DNA of 64,000 bases from Rhodovastum atsumiense (lineage in GTDB: Bacteria; Pseudomonadota; Alphaproteobacteria; Acetobacterales; Acetobacteraceae): contig NZ_OW485606.1 of assembly GCF_937425535.1 (NCBI RefSeq), positions 1 to 64,000 on the forward strand. Reading direction: 5' to 3'. Below, piece by piece: positions 8,811 to 16,892 of the stretch. The notes under the pieces were generated by a model, which did not search any database, was not told the origin of the DNA, and saw nothing but the letters and a program-made list of their open reading frames with translations. The position numbers and the translations under genes were made by a program. The first letter of the stretch is position 1, and each line of letters opens with the position of its first letter.

Positions 8811-9082
8811 TGAAAACCCGAGGCGGGAATCCCGCGGTTGCAGCCTTGCACCACCTTGCACCATCAGTTGAAACCCTGGACACGCACGAGGCCGCAGCCG
8901 TCCTGGGCCTGTCCTATTGGACGCTGGTTTCCTGGCGCCGGCCCGGCAACACGTCGGCCCCAACCCGTGACGAGCTGCCATGGTTCTACGACAGGGGCCG
9001 GGTTGTCTACCGGGCGAATGACGTGGAGCGCTTCCTTACCATCAGGGCCGCCGAGATCACCCCAGGCGGGCGGGGGGCGTGA
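8807..9082 (+). CDS. Excisionase/AlpA-like DNA-binding protein
   Basis: A 91-residue protein with a MerR/AlpA-type winged-helix signature: LDTHEAAAVLGLSYWTLVSW, then a basic wing and PWFYDRGRVVYRANDVERFL. The last segment is the hallmark end of excisionase-like helix-turn-helix proteins. It overlaps both neighbours by 4 nt. Probably a regulatory or replication-accessory protein; no integrase is present to pair with as a true excisionase. Confidence 0.6.
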   Translation: MMKTRGGNPAVAALHHLAPSVETLDTHEAAAVLGLSYWTLVSWRRPGNTSAPTRDELPWFYDRGRVVYRANDVERFLTIRAAEITPGGRGA

Positions 9083-10233
9083 TGAACCCGGAGGGCGGTT
9101 ACACCCGGCAGTACCGGCGCATGTGGAGAAATCCCGTGTTCCGGTCGAAAACAGAGGCCGCGATTTTCGCCTGGATGAAGGACGAGGCGCAGTGGCGGCG
9201 CGGGCGCATCAGCACGCTGTTCGGTCCGATCCAATTGGAGGTTGGGGAACTGCTGATCTCCGAGCGGTCCCTGGCGAGCGATTGGGACCTCCACCGCAAC
9301 ACCATCCGCAGCCTTCTGCATCGCATGGTCGCTGACGGTATGATCAAGGTATTTTCGGACCGCTGCCCCCACCGCGCCGGGACCATAATCCGCATCGTAA
9401 ATTACTCAATTTATCAGGGCCTTGCGGCACCACAAGAAACCGGCCAGGACCAAAGCGACGACGAAGCCAGGACCGAAGAAGGACCGAAGAAGGACCGAAG
9501 CGGGACCAACACAAAAGAAGAGAAAGAATCTAAGAAAGGGAAGAAGGGAGAGGAGGGGGGACGCGCGCGCGACCCCGATGGCGACGAGGATCTGGGCGAA
9601 GAAGACCAGCCTAGCTCGCTCGACCAGCCCGAGCAGGAGGACGAGCAGGAGGCCGCCGCAGCCGCTGCGGACAATCCGCCTCCCGCGCCTCCTGCGCCCC
9701 CGGCGCCGGACGCCCCCCACCAATCGGGGCAGATTGTGGCTTTCCCGCGCCCCACCCTCGTCTCCGAGCAGCCCCCAACGTCCCCACCGGCCCGCATCGG
9801 CCACTACCGCGCCGAGGCCGTGTGGATGATCGAGGACTTCGACAACGAGCGCGCCCGCGCCTACGGCGAGAACAACCGGCGCTTCTGCCCCACAGCCATG
9901 GACGGCACGATCGCCGAGGGCTGGCTGACCGCGGGCGAGCGGAGCGGGTTCGATGCCGCCACCGTCCGCGGAATGGCCGGCGACGTGTTCCGCGAGACGT
10001 TTTCCAATCGGGCGGAGGCGAGGGAGGACATCCCCCGCAGCCTGAAGTTCTTCGATGACGCGGTTCTGCGCCTCATCGCCAAGCGCGCTCGCGGCCCCCG
10101 CACCGTCGTTGTTGACGATGTTGTTGACGATGCCCAGCCGCTCCGCGCCGCCGCTCGATCCGCAGGCCGGCGCGGCGCCCCCAGGACCGCCGCATCGCTC
10201 GCCGCGCGCATTACGTCCGTGCCGGAGTTCTGA
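9079..10233 (+). CDS. Phage replication initiation protein (O-like), winged-helix N-terminus
   Basis: A 384-residue protein. Residues ~8-115 form a winged-helix replisome-organiser-like domain (YRRMWRNPVFRSKTEAAIFA, VGELLISERSLASDWDLHRN, then IIRIVNYSIYQGL). Residues ~120-240 are an extremely charged, then acidic/proline-rich linker. A C-terminal domain (~245-350) begins AVWMIEDFDNERARAYGENN. Likely binds the phage replication origin. Part of the charged linker is duplicated as a gene scrap at about 46110-46245. Confidence 0.6.
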   Translation: MMNPEGGYTRQYRRMWRNPVFRSKTEAAIFAWMKDEAQWRRGRISTLFGPIQLEVGELLISERSLASDWDLHRNTIRSLLHRMVADGMIKVFSDRCPHRAGTIIRIVNYSIYQGLAAPQETGQDQSDDEARTEEGPKKDRSGTNTKEEKESKKGKKGEEGGRARDPDGDEDLGEEDQPSSLDQPEQEDEQEAAAAAADNPPPAPPAPPAPDAPHQSGQIVAFPRPTLVSEQPPTSPPARIGHYRAEAVWMIEDFDNERARAYGENNRRFCPTAMDGTIAEGWLTAGERSGFDAATVRGMAGDVFRETFSNRAEAREDIPRSLKFFDDAVLRLIAKRARGPRTVVVDDVVDDAQPLRAAARSAGRRGAPRTAASLAARITSVPEF

Positions 10234-10235
10234 AC

Positions 10236-11330
10236 ATGCGCTCGATCGCAAGCCTCGTCCCGACCGTCTCCCAGGGTGCCCCTGTCGTTCACCCGCTCGC
10301 GGCCGCCAGGACAGCCTCTGGCGCCCTTGTGCCTCTCCGGCCCGCCGAGGCCCAGGCCGTCATCGAGCAGCCGCCCAGCGCCCTCCTGGCGGCCGCCATG
10401 CAGGCGATCGACGGACCGCTCGTGCGGATCGAGCGCCCGGCCCCGACGCCCGGTGCGCCCCCCCTCGTGAGCTACGCCGCGCCCAGGATGCCCGCCGACG
10501 CCGAGGACGCCCTGCCGGAAGCCCAGGCGCGGCTGGTCGCGCTGCGCATCGTCCTGGCCCCTGCCTCGCTTGAGCTGCGCCTGAAATGGGCCTCCATGTT
10601 CGCGGCTGCTGTCGAGCGGTCCCCCGAGGGGGAGGACTTGGACAACGGCGTCAAGCTCCTCGCCGGGCTGCTGGACCTGCCGGCTATCTGCTTCCGCGCC
10701 GTGCTCCCGCGCCAAGACGGCGAGGAGGCAAAAGATTGGGTGTTCCGCTGCACGATCGAGCGCGTTCGCGAGGTTGCCCGCAAGCTCCACTGGTGGTCGA
10801 GTTTTGCGAAGGTCGAGCCGGCGCTGGCCGAATACGCCGTGGACATGCGCGCCGAGGAGCGGCGGCTTGCCGAGCTGGTGAGGCGGTTGACCAAGCCAGC
10901 CCAGGCGGCCCTGCCGGCGCCGCAGGAGCCGGAGGAGGACCCGGCCGCCTACCTCGCCCGCCTGGAAGCCGATGCCGCCGCTGGCAGGCCCCACACGGCC
11001 GCCCTGGCGCGCACGTTCCGCCGGTCCCTCGCGCCCGAGCTGGCCGAACGCTTCGCCGATCGGCTCGCGCGCCTCTGCTCTCCGCCTGACGCCAGCACCG
11101 ATCAGGCCCGCGCCCAGGCCCGGCGGACGCTTAACCCGAACGGCACCATGGCGCGGCTGCTGGCCGAGGAGAACGCCAAGCTCCACGCCGGCGCCGCCGC
11201 TGCCCCCAAGGCGCCAGCCTCCTCCATCTCCGATGACGAACTGCGCCGCCTCGTGGCCGAGCGCGCCGCCCTGGTGGACCTGTCCGACGAGCAGGCCAAG
11301 CCCTCGCCCCGCCCCGTCTCAGCCTCCTGA
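10236..11330 (+). CDS. Hypothetical protein downstream of the replication gene
   Basis: A 364-residue protein, Ala/Pro/Arg-rich, starting 2 nt after the replication gene. A central conserved-looking part (~95-190: LRLKWASMFAAAVERSPEGE ... DWVFRCTIERVREVARKLHW) is followed by a coiled-coil-like C-terminal half. The position suggests a helicase-loader or other replication partner, but no Walker motif or known family is visible. Confidence 0.55.
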   Translation: MRSIASLVPTVSQGAPVVHPLAAARTASGALVPLRPAEAQAVIEQPPSALLAAAMQAIDGPLVRIERPAPTPGAPPLVSYAAPRMPADAEDALPEAQARLVALRIVLAPASLELRLKWASMFAAAVERSPEGEDLDNGVKLLAGLLDLPAICFRAVLPRQDGEEAKDWVFRCTIERVREVARKLHWWSSFAKVEPALAEYAVDMRAEERRLAELVRRLTKPAQAALPAPQEPEEDPAAYLARLEADAAAGRPHTAALARTFRRSLAPELAERFADRLARLCSPPDASTDQARAQARRTLNPNGTMARLLAEENAKLHAGAAAAPKAPASSISDDELRRLVAERAALVDLSDEQAKPSPRPVSAS

Positions 11331-11373
11331 GACGCCCCTGAGACGCCACCGCGCATGAGACGGTTTTGAGAAA

Positions 11374-11823
11374 ATGCAGAGCTATCAAGCCGCAACAGAC
11401 CGCCTACCGTGCCTCTTCCAAGTCCCCGCCGAGGTCTTCCACGTCCCCGCCGAGGATCGGGACGCAATCCTCGCCGCGTTCCACGCCGCCTGGACCGGGC
11501 CGAGGCCGGCCCCCGTCCTGATCGCCGAGCCGGATCCGAGCGACGCGGAGCTGCGCCTCGCCTGCGCCGAGGCCCAGGCCGACATGCTGGCCGAACAGCT
11601 CGCCATCGCCACCCAGCGCGCGGAAGCAGCCGAGGCGGAGCTGGCGGAGCAGATGGGGCGCCTGTCCACGCTGCTCGCGGTGGAGGGGCGCCGCGCCGAC
11701 CGGGTGGAACGCCTCCTGGCCGTAGCCCGGATGGAGCTGGAAACGGCTGTGCGCGCGTTCTGGCAGTTGGCGGATCGTTGCCGGCAGGCAGGAATCGCGA
11801 CCGATCTGCCGAGGGAGGGCTGA
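11374..11823 (+). CDS. Hypothetical coiled-coil protein
   Basis: A 149-residue protein. The first ~45 residues are compact, then residues ~50-125 are a long Ala/Glu-rich helix with heptad character (ACAEAQADMLAEQLAIATQR and onward). Residues ~130-145 end CRQAGIATDLP. Separated from the upstream gene by 43 nt; the next gene starts 2 nt after its stop. Confidence 0.5.
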   Translation: MQSYQAATDRLPCLFQVPAEVFHVPAEDRDAILAAFHAAWTGPRPAPVLIAEPDPSDAELRLACAEAQADMLAEQLAIATQRAEAAEAELAEQMGRLSTLLAVEGRRADRVERLLAVARMELETAVRAFWQLADRCRQAGIATDLPREG

Positions 11824-11825
11824 TC

Positions 11826-12173
11826 ATGCAGCCTCATCCCGAGAGCGGGTTCCCTGCGGCCGACCGCAATTCGCTGGTGGTGCGTCTCGCCCAGGCCGAG
11901 GCCCGGGCTGAAAGCCTCGCTGCCCTGGTGCTGGACGCGCACAAGCGGGCGGAGGCGGCAGAGGCCGCGCTTGCCCAGGTGCGCGCGGCCGAGCGCGTCG
12001 AGCGGCTGGTGTGCCCCGAATGCGGGCACCCGTCCCTCAACGCGAGGGGCTTCCGGTCGCATTGGGGACAGCGGCATTGGGGCCGGCCGCGCCCGGAGCC
12101 GATCAGCGCGACGCTGACGCCGGCGCAGACGGCCGAGCTGACGAACAACGCGCCCCGCTACGCAGGGAGATGA
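11826..12173 (+). CDS. Small protein with C2H2-like zinc finger
   Basis: A 115-residue protein: a helical N-terminal half (AEARAESLAALVLDAHKRAE) followed by CPECGHPSLNARGFRSHWG-QRHWG. The Cys2/His2 spacing is that of a classical single zinc finger, with an ARGFRSHWGQRH recognition-like helix. Probably a DNA-binding accessory protein. Its stop overlaps the next start. Confidence 0.55.
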   Translation: MQPHPESGFPAADRNSLVVRLAQAEARAESLAALVLDAHKRAEAAEAALAQVRAAERVERLVCPECGHPSLNARGFRSHWGQRHWGRPRPEPISATLTPAQTAELTNNAPRYAGR

Positions 12174-12487
12174 AGCCGATGATCTCCGCCCCTCCCGCGG
12201 GCGCCGAGGGGATCGCCCTCCGCAGCTCGCACGCCGGCTTCCTGCTCTACGGCCAGGACGGATGCGACGAATGCACCGCCCTGGGCGCATACTTGATTGA
12301 AAACGGCATACCATTCCTCTACGTATCCGTTCCCAGCCACGCGGAGCGCATGGCGCTTTACGAGCTGTGGGGGCTGCCGCAAGGGCGACGCACTATGCCG
12401 CAACTCGTGTTCGGTAATATTGCGCTTGGCGGCTTGTATTCCGTGAGTTGCTTTCCTGCCGAGATTCTTCGGGAGCTGGTGCCATGA
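12170..12487 (+). CDS. Glutaredoxin-like protein
   Basis: A 105-residue thioredoxin-fold protein. FLLYGQDGCDECTALGAYLI carries the redox pair C32-x-x-C35, and RRTMPQLVFGNIALGG contains the cis-proline segment TMPQ normal for glutaredoxins. The start ATG overlaps the preceding stop (ATGA). In phages such proteins usually supply electrons to ribonucleotide reductase; no reductase is in the window, so the host enzyme would be the partner. Confidence 0.7.
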   Translation: MKPMISAPPAGAEGIALRSSHAGFLLYGQDGCDECTALGAYLIENGIPFLYVSVPSHAERMALYELWGLPQGRRTMPQLVFGNIALGGLYSVSCFPAEILRELVP

Positions 12488-12813
12488 GCGCGGCCTCGCC
12501 CAACCGCCGCGGCCGAGCTGTGGACGGCCTGCCAATGATAGCAGTTCGAGATGTTTTCCGTGACTTGGGATACGAACCCATACCATCGCACACATGGTCC
12601 GCCGGCGCCGCTGTTGCAGAATTGTGGCAGCATATGACCGGTACCCGCCCGCGACTAGAGCGTCGGCCAAAGACGAACGGGGAGGGGTCGCACGCACTTG
12701 CTGTATATCCCGAGACATGGAGAGAACGGATTGAAAAAATAGTCCGCTCCACTGTTGCCGTTAAATCGACGCCCAAGCTCGTGCAGCCGGGCATATTTGA
12801 CGCGCAAGCATAG
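12484..12813 (+). CDS. Hypothetical protein
   Basis: A 109-residue protein, start overlapping the glutaredoxin stop (ATGA). The middle carries MIAVRDVFRDLGYEPIPSHT and VAELWQHMTGTRPRLERRPK, then HALAVYPETWRERIEKIV. The conserved-looking WQ...TG...P...ERRPK pattern may be a small DNA-binding fold, but I do not recognise a family. After it the base composition drops sharply (12814-12979). Confidence 0.5.
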   Translation: MSAASPNRRGRAVDGLPMIAVRDVFRDLGYEPIPSHTWSAGAAVAELWQHMTGTRPRLERRPKTNGEGSHALAVYPETWRERIEKIVRSTVAVKSTPKLVQPGIFDAQA

Positions 12814-12979
12814 TTGCTTCGTGTGCATGCGGTGGAATGTGCATAGTTATTGTGGGAAATTTTTCCACGATAAATGGAGATTAGGTATTCGGCACTATAT
12901 TCGTAACTGTACGCAACATAACGGCTCTGTGAAATTTAAACCCCTCTGCGAATAGGATGCGGTTGTGCCAGATAGGTAG

Positions 12980-13312
12980 ATGCCAGCGGTTCATTTGGAC
13001 CTCGGCGCACTTCGACCGATCTCGGTCCGCGGGGGCATCTCGTCAATGGCGCTTTGCTTGGATAAGAGAACTGTTCATGCAGTGTTGCGCTGGCTTGGCC
13101 CATCGCAAACCCCTGCGCAGGAGCTTGGGAAACTCATGCGTCGGTCGTGCATTGTCCCGGCATCGAAACGCGATCATTGGATGCGCACCTTACGTCGCAA
13201 CGGCCGCAACACGGCAGCAAACCGCCGAAAACTGCGAGGACGTAACACGTTGGAGCACAAGCATAAACCGCCGGCCCCGAGCGAACAATGCTGCGGGGGT
13301 GAGCATGCCTAG
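12980..13312 (+). CDS. Hypothetical protein
   Basis: A 110-residue, basic protein (MPAVHLDLGALRPISVRGG ... MRTLRRNGRNTAANRRKLRG) ending with a Cys/His cluster EQCCGGEHA. A weak TAGGT precedes the ATG. It overlaps the next gene by 8 nt. The 166-nt AT-rich stretch upstream may hold a promoter; a GAATAGGATG half-site lies at about 12950. A second overlapping reading frame is also open here, so the call is tentative. Confidence 0.4.
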   Translation: MPAVHLDLGALRPISVRGGISSMALCLDKRTVHAVLRWLGPSQTPAQELGKLMRRSCIVPASKRDHWMRTLRRNGRNTAANRRKLRGRNTLEHKHKPPAPSEQCCGGEHA

Positions 13313-13730
13313 TCCAATACCCCGCCTACGCATTGGGACCGAGCCTGGATTGGTCATGTTGGCTATTCGGGGCGACCTGAAAAAACATGAGTGGTTCGGC
13401 CTCACGCCGGAAGATGCGGACGCCTGGGCAGACGCATTGCGTATCGCCGCCCAGCGAGCCCGCGGGCAAGAGCCGGGCGCCGGATCATGGCTCGCGCTGC
13501 TGCACCCTGACGGGCGCGAGGTCAGCGCGGCCGGCTATTACCGCGTCCCCAAGCCAGCCGGCTCCGCGATCGTCCCTTTTCCCGAACCTCGTGAAGATTG
13601 GGGCATCATTGCATTTTACGCGGAGTTTGACGCCGAGGAGGGCGGGCGGATGATCGGCCGGGCCATGCCCCTGGTCCTCGCCCAAGCGGCCGAGGCAGTC
13701 GAAGCAGCCGGACCGACTGCGGAATCGTGA
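13305..13730 (+). CDS. Hypothetical phage protein
   Basis: A 141-residue protein starting MPSPIPRLRIGTEPGLVML, with a GGGGTGAG before the ATG. It contains SWLALLHPDGREVSAAGYYR and DWGIIAFYAEFDAEEGGRMI, giving a compact beta-rich fold followed by an Ala/Glu helix. I do not recognise the family. It ends upstream of a strong hairpin, so it is probably the last gene of the first early transcript. Confidence 0.55.
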   Translation: MPSPIPRLRIGTEPGLVMLAIRGDLKKHEWFGLTPEDADAWADALRIAAQRARGQEPGAGSWLALLHPDGREVSAAGYYRVPKPAGSAIVPFPEPREDWGIIAFYAEFDAEEGGRMIGRAMPLVLAQAAEAVEAAGPTAES

Positions 13731-13754
13731 ATGCGTGATAGACGGCGCAGCCGT

Positions 13755-13763
13755 GGATAGGAT
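13755..13763. promoter_or_regulatory. Operator half-site
   Basis: GGATAGGAT, identical to the left arm of the 7919 operator, overlapping the end of the early operon just before the terminator. It has no partner at the 8-bp spacing. Confidence 0.4.
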
Positions 13764-13771
13764 AGGAGATG

Positions 13772-13796
13772 GCCATGCCCCATGGTGGGGCATGGC
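13772..13796 (+). terminator. Strong hairpin terminator
   Basis: GCCATGCCCCA - TGG - TGGGGCATGGC: an 11-bp perfect stem with a 3-nt loop, followed by GTTTCC. The U-tract is weak but the stem is very stable. A second possible terminator follows: TGGCCGG ... CCGGCCA with a run of seven T ending near 13861. Confidence 0.6.
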
Positions 13797-13888
13797 GTTT
13801 CCTCCCCCTCTACAACTTGGCCGGTTTCGCGGATTCCTAAGCGCGGGCCGGCCATTTTTTTGCACAAGTCCCCTCCGAAAAACTGCGC

Positions 13889-13922
13889 ATCCTATCCATT
13901 GACCTGAGAGGTTGGATAGGAT
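13889..13922. promoter_or_regulatory. Inverted operator pair before the GapR operon
   Basis: ATCCTATCC - 16 bp - GGATAGGAT. The half-sites are the same as in the 7919 operator but in outward order. It lies 39 nt before the ATG at 13961 and just after a terminator, so it probably controls the second early transcript. Confidence 0.6.
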
Positions 13923-13960
13923 GAAATAGGAACCTACTCCAACCGGAGAGGGGACTGGCT

Positions 13961-14380
13961 ATGTTTTTCCAAGCCCTGCGCAGCCTGAAATTGGGCGCGC
14001 GTCGTTCCAGCCGAAGGGCAGCCGAACCGCCACCCGCAGCCCAGCCGTTCGTCGTTTTGCCTGTAGACGAGCGCGCAATCCGCATCCGCCTCCTCTCTGT
14101 TGAGGTGGCCCGGCTGGACGAATTTGTCGAGCACGCCGCTACCTTCGCCGCCTGGGCGCGCACACGCGCCGACGCGCACCGCACCGCCGCCGCTCTCCTC
14201 TCCGTCAATGGCACAACCCCATGCCCGGCGGATGCCATCGCCGCCGCGCATCTCGCAACCGCCGCGGTGGAGGCGGAGCACATCGCGCTGGAAGTCTCCG
14301 ACACCGCGGCCCGGCTAGACACGCTGCGACATCTCCTGGCCGGCGCGCGCGTCGTGCCGCTACCCAAGACCCGTCAGTAA
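13961..14380 (+). CDS. Hypothetical helical protein
   Basis: A 139-residue protein with a GGAGAGGGG ribosome binding site. After a basic N-terminus the sequence is mostly helix (VDERAIRIRLLSVEVARLDE; AATFAAWARTRADAHRTAAA; LEVSDTAARLDTLRHLLAGA). First gene after the operator pair at 13889. Family not recognised. Confidence 0.55.
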   Translation: MFFQALRSLKLGARRSSRRAAEPPPAAQPFVVLPVDERAIRIRLLSVEVARLDEFVEHAATFAAWARTRADAHRTAAALLSVNGTTPCPADAIAAAHLATAAVEAEHIALEVSDTAARLDTLRHLLAGARVVPLPKTRQ

Positions 14381-14393
14381 GGAGCGCGCAGCC

Positions 14394-14801
14394 GTGCTTG
14401 CCACCAACGAAGAGACGATCTCGATCAACGGCGGGCCTGATGTGCCCATCAGCAAGGTGCGCGCCGCCCTGGCAGTGGTTAGCGGCCGCAAGCCGCAACG
14501 CACCGAAGGGCAGGCCGAGATTGAGGACGTGACCGGCCCGGGCGATCCCGGGCCGGAGGCCCGGCAGTGGGGCAACATCGCCGCGGACCGGCTGCGCAGC
14601 ATTACCGAGCGCATCGAACGGTTGGAGGAGGAGCGCAAGGCGCTCGCCGGAGACATCAAGGATATCTACACGGAGGCCAAAAGCGCCGGCTTCGACGTGA
14701 AGGTGCTGCGCCAGCTCATCCGCATCCGCAAGCAGGAGCCGGCCGAGGTCGAGGAACAGGAAACGCTCCTCGATGTCTACCGCCGTGCCCTTGGAATGTG
14801 A
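14394..14801 (+). CDS. gapR: GapR-like nucleoid-associated protein (DUF2312/UPF0335)
   Basis: A 135-residue protein. Residues ~55-135 are a clear DUF2312 domain: NIAADRLRSITERIERLEEE, RKALAGDIKDIYTEAKSAGF, DVKVLRQLIRIRKQEPAEVE, LLDVYRRALGM. Chromosomal GapR of alphaproteobacteria clamps AT-rich, overtwisted DNA ahead of replication forks. The family supports the alphaproteobacterial host. The ~50-residue N-terminal extension (ETISINGGPDVPISKVRAAL) is not part of the usual family. Start is GTG with TAAGGAG about 10 nt upstream. Confidence 0.8.
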   Translation: MLATNEETISINGGPDVPISKVRAALAVVSGRKPQRTEGQAEIEDVTGPGDPGPEARQWGNIAADRLRSITERIERLEEERKALAGDIKDIYTEAKSAGFDVKVLRQLIRIRKQEPAEVEEQETLLDVYRRALGM

Positions 14802-14811
14802 GGCGCGCACC

Positions 14812-15273
14812 GTGAAGGTCACGCAACGCATGCTCGATGACGTGGAGATGTGCGGGTTCCTCGCCGGGTTATACGGCCGTGGCGAGGATGACGATGTGTT
14901 CGGCTGCGACGCGGACTGGCCGGAGACGGTGCGCGTCGCCTGGGCGAAGGGGCGCGAGGAGGGGATGCGCGGCGATGCTCCGATCGCCGTCCCGGGCGCT
15001 GAGAACCGCATGGCTGCCACGGATGCGGCGCTGCTGGATGTTCGGGCAGAGGTCGCGCGCGCTGTCGCCAAGTATCCGGCGTTCAACAGCGCGCATGAAG
15101 GCTTTGCCGTCATCCGCGAGGAGCTGGACGGGCTGTGGGATGATGTGAAGGCCAACCGGACGGAACGCGCCATCGAGGAAGCCGTGCAGGTCGCGGCAAT
15201 GGCGGTCCGGTTCATCACCGACATGCGGGCCAAGCAGGCGGGAGGCTCGCAGCCATGCCCTCCCACGAGCTGA
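14812..15273 (+). CDS. Hypothetical phage protein, possibly MazG-like
   Basis: A 153-residue protein (GTG start, VKVTQRMLDD). The C-terminal half reads KYPAFNSAHEGFAVIREELD, GLWDDVKANRT, EEAVQVAAMAVRFITDM. The E-E-L-x-x-L-W ... EE-x-x-Q-x-A-A-M-A pattern is that of phage MazG-like pyrophosphohydrolase relatives, and could bind a metal-nucleotide. The N-terminus is unrelated. The annotation is a family resemblance, not a demonstrated active site. Confidence 0.45.
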   Translation: MKVTQRMLDDVEMCGFLAGLYGRGEDDDVFGCDADWPETVRVAWAKGREEGMRGDAPIAVPGAENRMAATDAALLDVRAEVARAVAKYPAFNSAHEGFAVIREELDGLWDDVKANRTERAIEEAVQVAAMAVRFITDMRAKQAGGSQPCPPTS

Positions 15274-15497
15274 CCCAGCACGCCGCCGAAACTCTGCGCT
15301 GCCTGTTCATGAACGGCCCCCTCTTCGACTGGAACATCCCGAGCGAGCAGGGGCGCCATGAACTGGAACGCTGCGGCCTCGCCGTCCGCTTCGCGGGGTG
15401 GACCGGACTCACTGAGTCCGGCCTCATCCTGTCCGTGGCGCTGGGCCTGCACATCGAAAAAGACGCCCGCTTCAACACGAGCTGGGGCACCCCATGA
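15255..15497 (+). CDS. Hypothetical protein, winged-helix-like
   Basis: An 80-residue protein overlapping its upstream neighbour by 19 nt. HELTQHAAETLRCLFMNGPL and GLTESGLILSVALGLHIEK suggest a compact wHTH-type domain (the LTESGL turn is common in wHTH proteins). No family assigned. The next gene overlaps by 4 nt (ATGA). Confidence 0.5.
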   Translation: MPSHELTQHAAETLRCLFMNGPLFDWNIPSEQGRHELERCGLAVRFAGWTGLTESGLILSVALGLHIEKDARFNTSWGTP

Positions 15498-15886
15498 ACA
15501 TCGCCACCTTCCCGCTTCCGGTCCGACCGGTTGCTCCTGGCCTGGACATCGTCGCCCGCCTGAACATCGAAGGCTGGCAGGAATACGCCCTGGACGAGCG
15601 CGAGGCCGCCCACCGGCTGACCGTGCGCCATTCCATGACCCTGCGGCTGGCCCAGGTTTGCCGGGCGGCCGGCGACACCCGCGGCGCCGAGATGCGGATC
15701 GCCGAGGCCACCAAGATCCGCAAAGAGGTGTCCCGGCATCTGTGCCGGGCGCGCCGCTACCTCCTGGCCGTCACGCTCCGCGAAGCTGGCACCAGCCTGC
15801 CCGAAACCCTCGATCTGGCCGGGCTGCACAATCCTTGGGGCAGCCGTCTCAAACCGTTGCCGGAGGCAATGCTTGGATGGTGCTGA
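15494..15886 (+). CDS. Hypothetical protein
   Basis: A 130-residue, Arg- and Ala-rich helical protein (EAAHRLTVRHSMTLRLAQVC; EMRIAEATKIRKEVSRHLCR) with two Cys in the core. It overlaps both neighbours in the operon. No family recognised. Confidence 0.5.
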   Translation: MNIATFPLPVRPVAPGLDIVARLNIEGWQEYALDEREAAHRLTVRHSMTLRLAQVCRAAGDTRGAEMRIAEATKIRKEVSRHLCRARRYLLAVTLREAGTSLPETLDLAGLHNPWGSRLKPLPEAMLGWC

Positions 15887-16107
15887 ACCTACGTCCAGTT
15901 GAGGGGGCGGATGACCCGCCCCAGGACGGGACGGCCGACGAACTACGCGCGCTGAGAGCACGGGCCGAGGCTGCCGAGGAACAGGTGGCGGAGGCGATGG
16001 AGCGCATTGCGCATCTGTCAGATCAGCGGGCGATCCTCATCGTCGGTGTCATCGCGGTCTTCCTGTCGATGTTTTTGACGCCTCTCATCATGATGGTCGC
16101 TCTCTGA
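15877..16107 (+). CDS. Small single-pass membrane protein
   Basis: A 76-residue protein with a soluble, acidic coiled-coil N-terminus (ADELRALRARAEAAEEQVAE) and a C-terminal membrane segment AILIVGVIAVFLSMFLTPLI. GGAGG lies 10 nt before its ATG, inside the upstream gene. A tail-anchored inner-membrane protein is the most likely topology; function unknown. Confidence 0.55.
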   Translation: MVLNLRPVEGADDPPQDGTADELRALRARAEAAEEQVAEAMERIAHLSDQRAILIVGVIAVFLSMFLTPLIMMVAL

Positions 16108-16110
16108 ACC

Positions 16111-16263
16111 ATGGCTGACGCAGCCTCCATGTTGTGCTGGTTAGCGCCCTGCGGCATCGCAGGCGCCTTCCCGCTCTCGGCGGCGCTGGGCCTGATCCGC
16201 CCTGGCGTTGCCGAGCTGATGTGGCGCTGCCGCGCGTGGCGGCGGGGAAATCCGCCGTCATGA
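16111..16263 (+). CDS. Small hydrophobic peptide
   Basis: A 50-residue reading frame (MADAASMLCWLAPCGIAGAF ...) starting 3 nt after the previous stop and overlapping the methylase start by 4 nt (ATGA). The tight coupling on both sides supports it. Two hydrophobic stretches with Cys residues and a basic C-terminus suggest a membrane peptide. Confidence 0.45.
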   Translation: MADAASMLCWLAPCGIAGAFPLSAALGLIRPGVAELMWRCRAWRRGNPPS

Positions 16264-16892
16264 CGTGGCCTTTCGAGGAGCTGCGCCGCCGGGCCTATCG
16301 CGTTGTACTCGCCGATCCGCCATGGTCCTGGCGCTCGTGGTCCCCGAAGGGATTGGGGAAATCTCCGCAGCGCCACTATGAATGCATGGACCTGCACGCC
16401 ATCAAGGCCCTGCCGGTCCGCGAGCTGGCGCACCCTGACGGATGTTGCCTCGTGATGTGGGCAACCGCGCCAATGCTGCCCCAGGCGTTCGAGGCGCTGG
16501 CCGCCTGGGGCTTCGCCTACACCACCGCGGCCGCCTGGGGGAAGTTGTCGAAGCGCAGCGCGGGGTTGGGCGATCCGAGCGCAAAGATGGCGTTCGGCCC
16601 CGGCTACCGGCTGCGCAGCGCCGCGGAGTTCATCTTGTGGGGCGCGGTCGGCGAGCCGCGCCAGCTCGTGCGCGATGTGCGCAACCTGATCCTTGCTCCG
16701 GTGCGCGAGCACTCCCGCAAGCCGGACCGACTGCACGCCGACCTTGAGCGCATGTTCGACGGCCCGCGATGCGAGCTGTTCGCGCGTGCCTCTCGCGAAA
16801 ATTGGGACACCTGGGGGAATCAGGCGACCCGCTTCGATCAGAAAGAGGACACCCATGGACGAAATGACGACAGCCGCCCCGCAGCAGAATGA
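16260..16892 (+). CDS. MT-A70-family DNA N6-adenine methyltransferase
   Basis: A 210-residue protein. Near the N-terminus it has RVVLADPPWSW, the DPPW catalytic motif of MT-A70-type methylases. It is followed by the MT-A70 landmarks YECMDLHAIKALPVRELA, CCLVMWATAPMLPQAFEALA and WGFAYTTAAAWGKLSK, and ends with REHSRKPDRLHADLERMFDG and CELFARASRENWDTWGN. No restriction partner is adjacent, so it is a solitary methylase, probably protecting phage DNA or marking it for regulation. Confidence 0.85.
   Translation: MTWPFEELRRRAYRVVLADPPWSWRSWSPKGLGKSPQRHYECMDLHAIKALPVRELAHPDGCCLVMWATAPMLPQAFEALAAWGFAYTTAAAWGKLSKRSAGLGDPSAKMAFGPGYRLRSAAEFILWGAVGEPRQLVRDVRNLILAPVREHSRKPDRLHADLERMFDGPRCELFARASRENWDTWGNQATRFDQKEDTHGRNDDSRPAAE

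Noticed and set aside
12957-13304. N-terminal extension of the 13305 gene back to 12957.
   Set aside because: The extension has a random, Arg/Cys/Trp-rich composition and covers another open frame with better protein character. The ATG at 13305 has its own ribosome binding site.
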